From assembly GCA_041082245.1 (NCBI GenBank), contig JBDOIE010000016.1:1-15908 (forward strand): DNA of 15,908 bases. The letters are read 5' to 3'. Below are positions 1 through 7,800 of this stretch, one piece after another. The DNA is from DAOTVY01 sp041082245 (lineage in GTDB: Bacteria; Chloroflexota; Chloroflexia; DTKN01). Position 1 is the stretch's first letter; every line of letters begins with the position of its first letter. Under the pieces are notes generated by a model. That model was not told the DNA's origin, did no database searches, and worked only from the letters and a program-made list of their open reading frames with translations. Made by a program: the position numbers and the translations under genes.

Positions 1-170
1 AAGAGAAACGCATCTTGTGTGAACACAGTAAGAATATTGCGCCAGTCAACTTCATCTGAAAACCCCCAGTGTTCTCTTGCCCCCTTTCGCACGTACTCGA
101 AATGAGCTCCGTCGATGAAAATCGCGACACGTCCAAATGGTATAGCTCCCGTGGCACGTGGTAGCATCAT
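1..170 (-). CDS. NYN-domain (LabA/PIN-like) protein, 5' end only
   Basis: The first 56 codons of a leftward gene are visible; the rest lies beyond the left edge. Codons 15-24 read RVAIFIDGAH after a short N-terminal tail. This is the first beta strand and the first catalytic-type Asp (D20) of the NYN/DUF88 (LabA-like) fold, whose members are predicted metal-dependent ribonucleases related to PIN domains. The start is one of two adjacent ATG codons (170 or 167), 7 nt after AAGGAGG (178-184 on the minus strand), a strong ribosome binding site. A sigma70-type promoter lies about 165 nt upstream. The base composition is less GC-rich than the operons to the right. Family assignment rests on the N-terminal motif alone, so a different Rossmann-like domain cannot be excluded. 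Confidence 0.7.
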   Translation of the reverse strand, partial: MMLPRATGAIPFGRVAIFIDGAHFEYVRKGAREHWGFSDEVDWRNILTVFTQDAFL

Positions 171-303
171 GACTTCTCCTCCTTGCGTTTCCATCTTTAT
201 TCTACAGCCACTAATACTTACGATGCCCGCTGACAAGCCACACTATGGGGATGCCACAAACTTACTGGCGAAACGAAATAGCGGTATCACAGTCTACGCT
301 TCA

Positions 304-326
304 GCGGCGCCGCGAAGCGGCGTCGC
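304..326. repeat. 10-bp hairpin with GAA loop in the NYN 5' leader
   Basis: Bases 304-313 pair with 317-326 around a 3-nt GAA loop. On the plus strand there is one G-U pair; on the minus strand that position is a C-A mismatch. No T-run follows on either side, so it is not a standard terminator. It lies inside the predicted leader of the NYN gene and could affect translation or stability, or be a REP-like palindrome. Confidence 0.45.
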
Positions 327-339
327 GTAAGTCAATAAC

Positions 340-368
340 ACTATACCATCTCGCTTCGCACACTTCAA
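340..368 (-). promoter_or_regulatory. sigma70-type promoter of the NYN gene
   Basis: On the minus strand TTGAAG (363-368) is followed after exactly 17 nt by TATAGT (340-345), with TG two bases before the -10 box. Transcription would begin near 333 and give a leader of about 160 nt. The -35 box ends 12 bp from the left end of the insertion sequence. Confidence 0.6.
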
Positions 369-380
369 GCGTACGACCTG

Positions 381-397
381 CTCCAGTTTCCAACAAA
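381..397 (+). repeat. IS left terminal inverted repeat
   Basis: The 17-bp sequence is the exact reverse complement of 1749-1765; pairing does not extend further in either direction. Confidence 0.85.
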
Positions 398-461
398 GTG
401 AAAATGGGCTATCATAGCGGCGTTACCATTCGAACCCTCATTCGAAAGGAGGAACGACGCT

Positions 462-1748
462 ATGAAGCCCACGACCATTGTACAACGGACAGCGCTGGCC
501 CGCAACATCAGCGCGATTTTGCAAAATGCCGTTGCGGAGATGACCGGGAGGGTTGACCCACGGACCTTGAACACCTTGCGAGACCTGATTTGGGCCATCG
601 CCATTTGTGGTACCACCCGCCTGAAGGAACTGGCCCAGGCGTTGTGGAAAAGGCGTCGCGCCGGTAATGTCAAGAATGTGGAAACGGCCTTGTCGAAATC
701 GCTGAAGCACGCCCGGTATGACGAACAGGCCTTGTTCCGCGCCTGCCGACAGCAGGTCCTGCGCCAGATTCCGTCGCGGGCCTATGAACGATATCGCGGG
801 CTGCGCATCATCATCGAGGACCCGACGATCTATGAAAAGCACACCCGGCGGGGCAAAGCCGGCCTGGCTATGGAACACCCGTCGCAACTGAAGGACCTCC
901 AGTATGAGCGCTATCCCAAAGGATATGTCGATGCTTGGGCGGGCCCGTTGCTCAAGCGGCGACAATGGTTGCCCTTGAGCCGCGCCCGTTTCTCCAACAC
1001 CCACCCTCAGATTCTCAGCCAGAACCAGGTGGAGGAAGCGGCCCTGGCCGAAGCCATCGCCCTGGTGGGGACGCCGGCCCTGGTCATGGGAGACCGCGGT
1101 TTGAGTCGCAAACCCAAGTTTGCCTGGCTGCGGGAGCGCGGCTGCCACGCTTTGTATCGCATGCGCGGTGACATCCACGTCTGGTTCCGCCAGGAGTGGC
1201 GCAACGTGCTCGAGATCGCGGCCCGTATGCCCTTCTTGGGGCCGGCCACCTGGAAAGAGGGCTCCAAGCGGCGCATCCCCGGCCAGGTCGTCCTCTTCCA
1301 GGCCTTCCTGGAAGAGGACGGGGCCGGTATCCCCACCTGGTTCGTGATCTTCTGGCCGGAGGAGGGCGGCGAGCCGCTGATTCTGGCCACGACGTTGCCG
1401 GTAAGGAACCTGGTGGACGCGCAGGACATACTCCGACTGTACGAGAAACGCTGGGCCATCGAGATTGGATTCCAGCAACTCAAGGGCAGCTTCGGACTGG
1501 AGAAGTTCATGGTGCGGGCCTGGACCGCGGTCGAGCGGATGCTGAACTTGGTGGCTCTGGCCTACCTGGTTCTGCTCCTGTTGATGCACCATGATGGGCC
1601 CGAGGCGCAAGAGCTTTTGGCCCAAGCCAGGCAGCTGCTGGCGCAAGTGTCGGTGTGGAAGCAAGTCCTGACCGTCGGCAAGTTGCACGAAGCGTTGTCC
1701 TTGGCCTTTCAGGAGGGCCGCAATGCCTGGCTCGCTACCCTCGGATAG
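462..1748 (+). CDS. IS4-family DDE transposase
   Basis: This 428-residue transposase cuts and joins the ends of its own element. The DDE triad is visible: D120 in IIIEDPT, D211 in LVMGDRG, and E334 in the IS4 signature Y327-x2-R330-x3-E334-x6-K341 (YEKRWAIEIGFQQLK). Between D211 and E334 is the long beta-strand-rich insertion usual for IS4 transposases. The N-terminal 100 residues are helical and basic, fitting a DNA-binding region. The start is ATG 462 after AAAGGAGG (445-452). The frame is intact and all catalytic residues are present, so the enzyme is probably functional. The IS4 subgroup cannot be named by eye. Confidence 0.9.
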   Translation: MKPTTIVQRTALARNISAILQNAVAEMTGRVDPRTLNTLRDLIWAIAICGTTRLKELAQALWKRRRAGNVKNVETALSKSLKHARYDEQALFRACRQQVLRQIPSRAYERYRGLRIIIEDPTIYEKHTRRGKAGLAMEHPSQLKDLQYERYPKGYVDAWAGPLLKRRQWLPLSRARFSNTHPQILSQNQVEEAALAEAIALVGTPALVMGDRGLSRKPKFAWLRERGCHALYRMRGDIHVWFRQEWRNVLEIAARMPFLGPATWKEGSKRRIPGQVVLFQAFLEEDGAGIPTWFVIFWPEEGGEPLILATTLPVRNLVDAQDILRLYEKRWAIEIGFQQLKGSFGLEKFMVRAWTAVERMLNLVALAYLVLLLLMHHDGPEAQELLAQARQLLAQVSVWKQVLTVGKLHEALSLAFQEGRNAWLATLG

Positions 1749-1765
1749 TTTGTTGGAAACTGGAG
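1749..1765 (-). repeat. IS right terminal inverted repeat
   Basis: This is the exact reverse complement of 381-397. It begins directly after the transposase stop codon (TAG, 1746-1748). Confidence 0.85.
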
Positions 1766-1774
1766 TTTTGAAGG

Positions 1775-1803
1775 TTGACGGCCCCGGGGCGCCGTGGTAT
1801 GAT
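1775..1803 (+). promoter_or_regulatory. near-consensus sigma70 promoter of the tldE-like operon
   Basis: TTGACG (1775-1780), 17 nt, then TATGAT (1798-1803), with TG at the extended -10 position. It starts 9 bp after the right end of the insertion sequence, so the insertion left this promoter intact. A 6-bp hairpin (CCGGAC 1820-1825 with GTCCGG 1833-1838) lies in the short leader ahead of the ribosome binding site. Confidence 0.7.
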
Positions 1804-1857
1804 GCCCCTTGCCTGTAATCCGGACCTGCTGTGTCCGGCAAGCAGAAAGGGGGTCCT

Positions 1858-3192
1858 ATGTTCGGAGCCGCACGCTTTTTCGAGCTTGCACAGACCGTGC
1901 TGGAGCATTCCCGGGCCGACCAGACAGAGGTGCTTTTCCTGGCCGGGGAAGAAGCGCTGACGCGCTTTGCGAACTCGTACATCCACCAGAACGTTGCGCG
2001 GAGCGATGCCCAGGTCTCCGTGCGGGCAGTGGTCGGCCAGCGCGTGGGGGTGGCCGCGACGAACGACCTTTCCCCGGCCTCGCTCCGCGCGACGGCCGAC
2101 CAGGCGCTGGCCATCGCCCGGGTACACCCCGACGACCCCGACTTTCGCTCCCTTCCGGGGCCGGCCCCCGCTCCCCAGGTCGAGGCCTGGGACGCCGCTA
2201 CGGCGGCCTGTCCCCCGGAGGAGCGGGCTCGCCAGGCCGGCATCGTTTGCCGTCTCGCCCAGGAGCACGGATTGCGCGCAAGCGGCGCTGTCTCGACCCG
2301 GTGGGGCGAGATCGGCGTGGCGAACTCGCTGGGCGTGCGGGCGCACTTTCCCTACACCCGGGCCGAGCTGAACATCGTCGTGATGGGGGAAAGCGGCTCC
2401 GGGTACGCGACAGCGATCGCCCAGGGACTGAGCGCGCTCGATACCGAAGCGCTCGCCCGGGAGGCGGTGGACAAGGCCCTGCGGAGCGCGAACCCGGTGG
2501 AGATCGAGCCGGGCGAGTACGAGGTCGTGCTCGAGGAATACGCCGTGGCCGATCTCCTTTCCTACCTCGCCTACCTGGGGTTCTCGGCGACCGCGCTGCA
2601 GGAGGGCCGGAGCTTTATGCGGCTCGGGGAGCAGATCGTTGGCCCCGAGGTATCCATCTGGGACGATGGCCTCGACCCCCAGGGGCTCCTGATGCCGTTC
2701 GACTTTGAAGGTGTCCCCAAGCAGCGGGTCGATCTGATCGAGCGCGGGGTGGCGCGTGCCGTGGTGTACGACTCGTACACCGCCGGCCGCGAGCCCGGGC
2801 GCTCTTCCACCGGCCATGCCCTTCCGGCCCCGAACACCTTCGGGCCGTTGCCGATGAACCTTTTTATGGCGCCCGGTACCACGCCGCGCGCCGAGCTCGG
2901 CCGCTCGATCGAGCGCGGCCTGTGGGTCACCCGCTTCCACTATGTGAACGCCGTGCACCCGCTGCGCGCTGTCCTCACCGGGATGACGCGCGACGGCACC
3001 TTCCTCATCGAGCACGGCGAGCTCACCCGCCCGGTGAAGGACCTCCGCTTCACCCAGAGCGTGCTCGAAGCGCTGAGCGAAGTCGTGGCGATCAGCCGCG
3101 AGCGGCGGCTCGTCCCTGGCTTTTTCGGTGGCATTTTGGTCCCTGCGCTGCACCTCCGCCGCTTCCGTTTCACCGGCGTAACGACCGACTGA
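1858..3192 (+). CDS. TldE/PmbA-type metalloprotease-related protein
   Basis: This is a 444-residue protein of the TldD/PmbA (peptidase U62) family, the usual length for the group. In characterised systems TldD and TldE form a heterodimer that degrades unfolded peptides and trims leader peptides such as that of microcin B17. The TldD zinc motif (HExxxH) is absent. The corresponding stretch reads AVADLLSYLAYLGFSATALQ, as in the non-catalytic TldE/PmbA subunit. The C-terminal part carries family-like motifs such as FDFEGVPKQR and YDSYTAGREPGRSSTGHA. The chosen start is ATG 1858, 5-10 nt after AAAGGGGG; a GTG at 1831 would overlap the leader hairpin. It is first in an operon with an alkyltransferase and a Roadblock protein. 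No TldD partner is in the window. Assignment to the family is firm; the partner is unknown. Confidence 0.85.
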   Translation: MFGAARFFELAQTVLEHSRADQTEVLFLAGEEALTRFANSYIHQNVARSDAQVSVRAVVGQRVGVAATNDLSPASLRATADQALAIARVHPDDPDFRSLPGPAPAPQVEAWDAATAACPPEERARQAGIVCRLAQEHGLRASGAVSTRWGEIGVANSLGVRAHFPYTRAELNIVVMGESGSGYATAIAQGLSALDTEALAREAVDKALRSANPVEIEPGEYEVVLEEYAVADLLSYLAYLGFSATALQEGRSFMRLGEQIVGPEVSIWDDGLDPQGLLMPFDFEGVPKQRVDLIERGVARAVVYDSYTAGREPGRSSTGHALPAPNTFGPLPMNLFMAPGTTPRAELGRSIERGLWVTRFHYVNAVHPLRAVLTGMTRDGTFLIEHGELTRPVKDLRFTQSVLEALSEVVAISRERRLVPGFFGGILVPALHLRRFRFTGVTTD

Positions 3193-3202
3193 GGAGGCCA
3201 TG

Positions 3203-3721
3203 ATGGGGCAGCTGTACTGGTACCGCCTTCCCTCTCCCTGGGGGTCCCTGCGCCTCTTTGCGACCGAGGCGGGGCTGTGCCGCATCGTGCTCCCCGGAGA
3301 GGCGGGAGTGGAGCGCTGGGTAGAGCGTTACCTGAGCGGTTCCGTGCTGGAGGAAGGGGGAGCGCTCTTGCAGGAAGCGGCACACCAGCTCGAGGGATAT
3401 TTCGCGGGCGAGCGCCGTACCTTCGACCTTCCCCTGGTGCTTTATGGCACCCCGTTTCAAAAGGCGGTGTGGCAGGCGCTGCTGGAGATCCCGTACGGCG
3501 AGGTGCGCTCCTACGGCGAGGTAGCCGCTGCGCTCGGCCGCCCCGAAGCCGGCCGGGCGGTGGGGGCGGCCATCGGCGCGAACCCTATACCCATCGTTAT
3601 CCCCTGCCACCGGGTGGTGCGCAGCGACGGCTCGCTCGGCGGCTACGGTGGCGGGGTCGCGCTCAAGATCGCGCTCCTGCGGCTCGAGGGTTGCCCGGTG
3701 CCGTTCCCCATGGTAAAATAA
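3203..3721 (+). CDS. ogt: methylated-DNA--protein-cysteine S-methyltransferase
   Basis: This suicide repair enzyme moves alkyl groups from O6-alkylguanine (and O4-alkylthymine) in DNA to its own cysteine. The 172-residue protein has the usual two-domain form: an N-terminal RNase H-like domain (residues 1-80) and a C-terminal DNA-binding domain that begins GTPFQKAVWQALLEIPYGEV. The active-site motif IPCHRVV holds the acceptor C135, and GSLGGYGGG follows as expected. Of two adjacent ATGs (3200 and 3203) the second has better spacing (5 nt) from GGAGG at 3193-3197. The gene begins about 10 bp after the TldE-like stop, so the two are co-transcribed. No Ada-type regulatory domain is present. Ogt/MGMT class; the exact symbol is by analogy. 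Confidence 0.93.
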   Translation: MGQLYWYRLPSPWGSLRLFATEAGLCRIVLPGEAGVERWVERYLSGSVLEEGGALLQEAAHQLEGYFAGERRTFDLPLVLYGTPFQKAVWQALLEIPYGEVRSYGEVAAALGRPEAGRAVGAAIGANPIPIVIPCHRVVRSDGSLGGYGGGVALKIALLRLEGCPVPFPMVK

Positions 3722-3762
3722 GTTTGTCCTTGCGGAATGCTGAAACGCTGAAGGAGGTCTGT

Positions 3763-4131
3763 GTGGCCACGCGAACCGAGGAGATGGTGCGGCTGCTCAA
3801 GGAGTTCCAGGCGACCACCCCGGACATCGAAGCCTCGGCCGTGGTCAGCAAGGAGGGCCTGATCATCGCTTCCTCCCTGCCTGCCGAGGTGGACGAGGAC
3901 CGTGTCTCGGCGATGAGCGCAGCGATGCTCTCTCTGGGCGAGCGGATCGCCAAAGAGCTGCGCCGGGGCGCGCTGGAGCAGGTATTCGTGCGCGGCGAGG
4001 AGGGGTACGTGCTCCTGATCGCGGTCGGCGATGAGGCAGTGCTCACCGTCCTGGCGCACAAGAACGCCAAGCTGGGCCTGGTCTTCCTGGACATGCAGCG
4101 GACGGCCGCCGAACTCGCCCGCCTTCTGTAG
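3763..4131 (+). CDS. Roadblock/LC7-domain protein (MglB-like)
   Basis: A 122-residue protein that is a single Roadblock/LC7 domain. These alpha-beta dimers regulate or anchor small Ras-like GTPases such as MglA. Visible pattern: an N-terminal helix (EEMVRLLKEFQATTPDIEA), the strand pair SAVVSKEGLIIASSLP, the long helix DRVSAMSAAMLSLGERIAKEL, then strands QVFVRGEEGYVLLIAVG and AVLTVLA and a closing helix. The start is GTG 3763, 5 nt after AAGGAGG (3751-3757); no ATG in this frame fits. It is third in the operon, 41 bp after the alkyltransferase, and is followed by a terminator-like hairpin. No GTPase gene lies beside it, so its partner must be elsewhere or it has another role. Confidence 0.85.
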   Translation: MATRTEEMVRLLKEFQATTPDIEASAVVSKEGLIIASSLPAEVDEDRVSAMSAAMLSLGERIAKELRRGALEQVFVRGEEGYVLLIAVGDEAVLTVLAHKNAKLGLVFLDMQRTAAELARLL

Positions 4132-4174
4132 CAACGCGCCGCCCCGGCTCTACCGGCGGCTTGGGGAGGCAAGG

Positions 4175-4288
4175 ATGTCTACCCCCGGTGCTTTGCGTGG
4201 CTTCCGACATCTGGTGTTCCGACCGACCGGCCTCCGCTGGTCGGTTCCTTTTCCGGAGCACGGATGGGCATCCAGAGGCATGCGATGA
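4175..4288 (+). CDS. possible 37-residue leader ORF
   Basis: ATG 4175 follows GGGGAGG (4163-4169) at 5 nt, a strong ribosome binding site. The frame runs 37 codons to a TGA that overlaps the preferred start of the macro-domain gene as ATGA (4285-4288). It covers the terminator-like hairpin at 4222-4252. The arrangement suits a translated leader that couples translation to the next gene. The peptide, beginning MSTPGALRGFRHLVFRP, matches no family I know, and in this GC-rich DNA it may be chance. Confidence 0.25.
   Translation: MSTPGALRGFRHLVFRPTGLRWSVPFPEHGWASRGMR
4222..4252 (+). terminator. possible rho-independent terminator after the Roadblock gene
   Basis: ACCGACC (4222-4228) pairs with GGTCGGT (4239-4245) over a 10-nt loop and is followed by TCCTTTT (4246-4252). 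The stem is short and the T-run imperfect. It may be a weak terminator or an attenuator between the Roadblock and macro-domain genes. It lies inside the small ORF described at 4175. Confidence 0.4.
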
Positions 4289-4884
4289 ACGAGCTCCTTT
4301 TCGAGTGGTCTCTGCCGGGTGGCTCCTGCATCCGCATCGTGCGCGGCGATATCACCGAGGAACGGGTGGATGCGATCGTGAATGCCGCCAACGAGCGGCT
4401 GGCCCACGGCGGAGGGGTTGCCGGAGCCATCGTGCGCAAGGGCGGCCCCGAGATCCAGGAGGAAAGCACCGCCTGGGTGCGCCGGCACGGCCCGGTGCCC
4501 ACCGGGTCGGCCGCCGTGACGGGCGCAGGCCGCCTGCCTGCGCGCTATGTCATCCACGCCGTAGGGCCGGTCTGGGGGAGCGGCGATGAGGAGGCCAAGC
4601 TCGCGCGCGCCGTGCGCAGTGCCCTGGAGCGCGCCGAGGAGCTGGGTCTCGCGAGCATCGCCTTCCCGGCCATCTCCGCTGGGATCTTCGGCTTCCCGGT
4701 TGCGGGCTGTGCGCGTGTCCTCCTCGGGACGATCGCTGCGTACCTCCAGGAGCACCCGGCCGGGCCGATCCGTGAGGTACGCGTCTGCCTCTTCGATGCG
4801 GCTACGGCGGACGTCTTTGTGGCGGAAGCGAAACACCGATCCCGTGAGCCTCCGCGGGAAGCGGGAGCGACCGATGCCGGATGA
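4285..4884 (+). CDS. macro-domain protein (ADP-ribose / O-acetyl-ADP-ribose binding)
   Basis: A 199-residue macro domain of the YmdB/MacroD-like class. Such proteins bind ADP-ribose and often hydrolyse O-acetyl-ADP-ribose or remove ADP-ribose from proteins. Seen: GDITEERVDAIVNAAN (residues 21-36) with N33 and N36 of the catalytic loop, the glycine-rich HGGGVAGAIVRKGG (41-54), YVIHAVGPVW (88-97), and the phosphate-binding loop PAISAGIFGFPV (128-139). The last 20 residues are a polar tail outside the domain. ATG 4285 follows AGAGG; ATG 4264 is an in-frame alternative adding seven residues. The gene's end overlaps the start of the large regulator by 11 bp, so the two are probably translated together. 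Confidence 0.9.
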   Translation: MNELLFEWSLPGGSCIRIVRGDITEERVDAIVNAANERLAHGGGVAGAIVRKGGPEIQEESTAWVRRHGPVPTGSAAVTGAGRLPARYVIHAVGPVWGSGDEEAKLARAVRSALERAEELGLASIAFPAISAGIFGFPVAGCARVLLGTIAAYLQEHPAGPIREVRVCLFDAATADVFVAEAKHRSREPPREAGATDAG

Positions 4885-7800
4885 CTCCCCGCGCGTACCG
4901 CCGCGTCCCCCGCTGATCCACGGCAAGGTGCGTATCCCACCCCTTGCCCGTCTCGTCTCGCGGCCCCGGCTTCTCCGTTTCCTGCACGAGAACATCCACC
5001 GCAAACTGCTCCTTGTCTGCGCGGGTCCGGGGTACGGCAAGACCTCGCTCCTGGTGGATTTCGCCCGTTCCACCGAGCTGGCCGTCTGCTGGTACACCCT
5101 GGATCCTTCCGACCGCGACCCGGCCGTCTTTCTGGATTACCTCATCGAAGCGATACGGGTGCGCTTTCCTGCCTTCGGGGAACGCACGCGGTCGGCGCTG
5201 TACGCCGGCGGCGCGGCGGACCTGCGAAGCCTGGTCGGGCTTCTCCTGAACGAACTGGCGGAGGAGATCCCGGAGTACCTGATCCTGATCCTCGACGAGT
5301 ACCAGGCGGTCGAAGATGAGGACGCGGTGAACCAGGTGGTCGACCTGCTGCTCCAGTTCTTGCCGGAGCAGATCCACCTGGTGATCGCGAGCCGCACGGT
5401 TCCACCCCTTTCGATCATCCGCCTGGTGACCTACGGGGAAGTGGCCGGCCTGGGCAGCGATTCCCTGCGCTTTACCCGGGAGGAGATCCGCGACCTCCTG
5501 CAGCGCAACTTCCAGCTTTACCTGAGCGACGAGGAGCTCAAGGTGCTGGAGCAGGACAGCGAGGGATGGGTCACCGCCATCGTGCTGGGGATGCAGGCGA
5601 CCTGGCAAGGGCTGCTCGGTTTCCTGACCGGCTGGCAGGGCCCCAAAGAACGTATTTACGCCTACCTGACGAGCGAGGTGATGCGGCACTTGCCTCCGGA
5701 CTTGCGGCGTTTCCTGGAGCAGGTGTCGGTGCTCGAGCGGCTGGACCCGGCCTTTTGCGATGCGCTCCTGGAGCGGAACGATTCCGCGCGCCTGCTGGAG
5801 CTCCTGGAACGGCGCAACCTCTTCCTGGTGCCGCTGGCCGGCGGCGGGTATCGCTTCCACGGCCTCTTTCGGGAGTATCTGCTCGAGCAGGTCCGGAAGG
5901 ATGCGGACGAGTTCGTGCGCCTGCACCGGCGGGCGGCGGAACTGTGGCGCGCCTCCGGGAACGAAGCCGAGGCGGTGGAGCATCTCCTTCAGGCGGGGGC
6001 TTTTGAGGAAGCTGCCGAGACGATCGTGCGCCAGGTGCAGCCTCTCTTCGATGCCGGCCGGCTTCAGACGCTCCTGCGCTGGGTCCAGGCCCTCCCGGAA
6101 GAGGCACGTCTTGCACACCCCCGCCTTCTCCTTTTCCTGGGAAAAGCGCTCCTGAAACTGGGGCAAGGTCAGGAGGCACGGGACACCCTCCTGCGGGCGG
6201 AAGCGGCGCTCGCCGCGCGCGGCGACCTGGCCGGCTGGGTGCAGGCGGTTGCCGACCGGAGCACCCTGGAGCGCCTCGAGGGGAACTATGCGGAGGCGCT
6301 GCGGCTGGCGCAGGAGGTGCTGCCGCACGCTGCGGCCGGAGGCCTTCAGGCGCTCGTGGACCTGCACCGAACGATCGGCATCTGCCTGCACGCCCAGGGC
6401 GAGATGGCAGCGGCAGAGCAGCATCTGCGCCGGGCGCTGGATTACAGCCTATCGGCCGCCAGCGCCTACAACCAGGCGCTGGCCTACCAGGACCTCGGGG
6501 TATGTCTCCGCGCGCAGGGACGTATGGAGGAAGCGGAGGAGGCCTACCAGCAGGCGCTGGAGCGCTGGCGGCAGATCGGCAGCCCCGGCCCCCTGGCCAA
6601 TACCCTGAACAATCTGGCGATGGGGCCTTTCCTGCGCGGGGAGCTGAGCGAAGCAAAGGGGTTACTGGAGCAAGCGCTGGAAGCGGCGCGGGCATCCCTT
6701 TCCCCCTGGCTCCAGGCGCTGGTGCAGGCCAGCCTGGGCGACCTGTACCGGGACCTGGGGGCGCTTGCGGTCGCACGCCAGGCCTACGAGGAAGGCCTTT
6801 TCCAGGCGCGCCTGGCGCGCCACACTCCGCTCATCGCCTACCTCCTGGATGCCCAGGCCAACCTCGCGCGGCGGCAGGGGGCGTATGATGAGGCGCGCCG
6901 TCTGCTGCGGGAAGCCGAAGCTGCGGCCGGCGCCTCGCGGGGCAGCCGTGCGCAGGTGCAGGTGTCGCTGGGGCTGCTGGAGATCGCGCAGGGCCGGCCG
7001 GACGAGGCACTGCCCTCGCTGGAAGAGGCCGCCGGCCTCCTGGAGCGGACCGGAGAGCGGCTCCAGCTCCTGCGCGCGTGGCTGGGCCAGTCGCTCGCGC
7101 TGGATCGCCTGGGCCGGAAGAAAGAAGCCCAGGCGGTGCTGGCGCGCGCCGTGGCGCTCGCCAAGGAGATGGGGGTCTGTGAGCCCTTCCTAGCGGAAAA
7201 GGAGCTCCTCCTGCCGGCCCTGCGCCGCCTTCCCCGGGAGTCGGGGAACGCTTTCCTCGCTCGCCTGCTGGAGCGGATCGCGTTTCGTCCCTCGCCGCGC
7301 GAGCGCGCCGCCGGCCAGGAGGCGCCGCTCTTGCGCATCTTTGCGCTGGGGCCGGGGCGCGCCTTTCGCGGCGATGAGGAGATCGGGCAGAAGGCGTGGG
7401 GGGCGCGCCGGGTGCGCGAGCTCTTTTTCTACCTCTTTTTCCGCTGCCCGGTGCGCAAGCAGGAGATTGCGCAGGCCCTGTGGCCGGACCGGGACCCCGA
7501 GCAGATCACGAGCACCTTCCACGCAACCCTCTACCGCGCGCGGCGCGCCACGGGGGCCCTTCTGGTAACCTTCCGCGACGAGCGTTACCACTGGGCGCAT
7601 CCGGATGCCTGGTGCGACGTAGCGGAGTTCGAGCGGCTGCTGGCCGAGGCAGGCCCCCTTCCTCCAAGCGATCCCCGGAAGGCGGTGTTGCTGGAGCAAG
7701 CGCTCTCCCTCTACCAGGGCGATTTCCTGGAGGACCTGGAAAGCGAGTGGTGCAGGTTGCAACGGGAGGAGCTGGCTGGCCGGCGCCTGCAGGCGCTGCT

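Larger units (their letters stand above)
381..1765 (+). mobile_element. IS4-type insertion sequence, 1385 bp, complete
   Basis: The ends are perfect 17-bp inverted repeats, CTCCAGTTTCCAACAAA at 381-397 and its reverse complement at 1749-1765. They enclose one full-length DDE transposase gene whose stop codon abuts the right repeat. I found no clear target-site duplication next to the repeats (left flank ...ACGACCTG, right flank TTTTGAAG...). Either the duplication has been lost, or this copy has recombined, or the true ends differ by a few bases. The element occupies the short space between the NYN promoter and the promoter of the TldE-like gene. Complete repeats and an uninterrupted transposase suggest a recent or still active insertion. 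Confidence 0.85.

Noticed and set aside
387..415. Transposase promoter inside the insertion sequence (TTTCCA, 17 nt, TATCAT)
   Set aside because: The -35 match is poor and overlaps the terminal repeat; too weak to list as a feature, though some promoter must exist here or outside.
438..2243. 601-codon open frame on the minus strand across the transposase
   Set aside because: It is antisense to an intact IS4 transposase and runs past the end of the element into the tldE-like gene. Its Gln/Arg/Ala-rich composition is typical of shadow frames in GC-rich DNA.
4802..6424. 540-codon minus-strand frame under the STAND regulator
   Set aside because: Low-complexity shadow of the Leu/Glu-rich coding strand; no ribosome binding site or motif.
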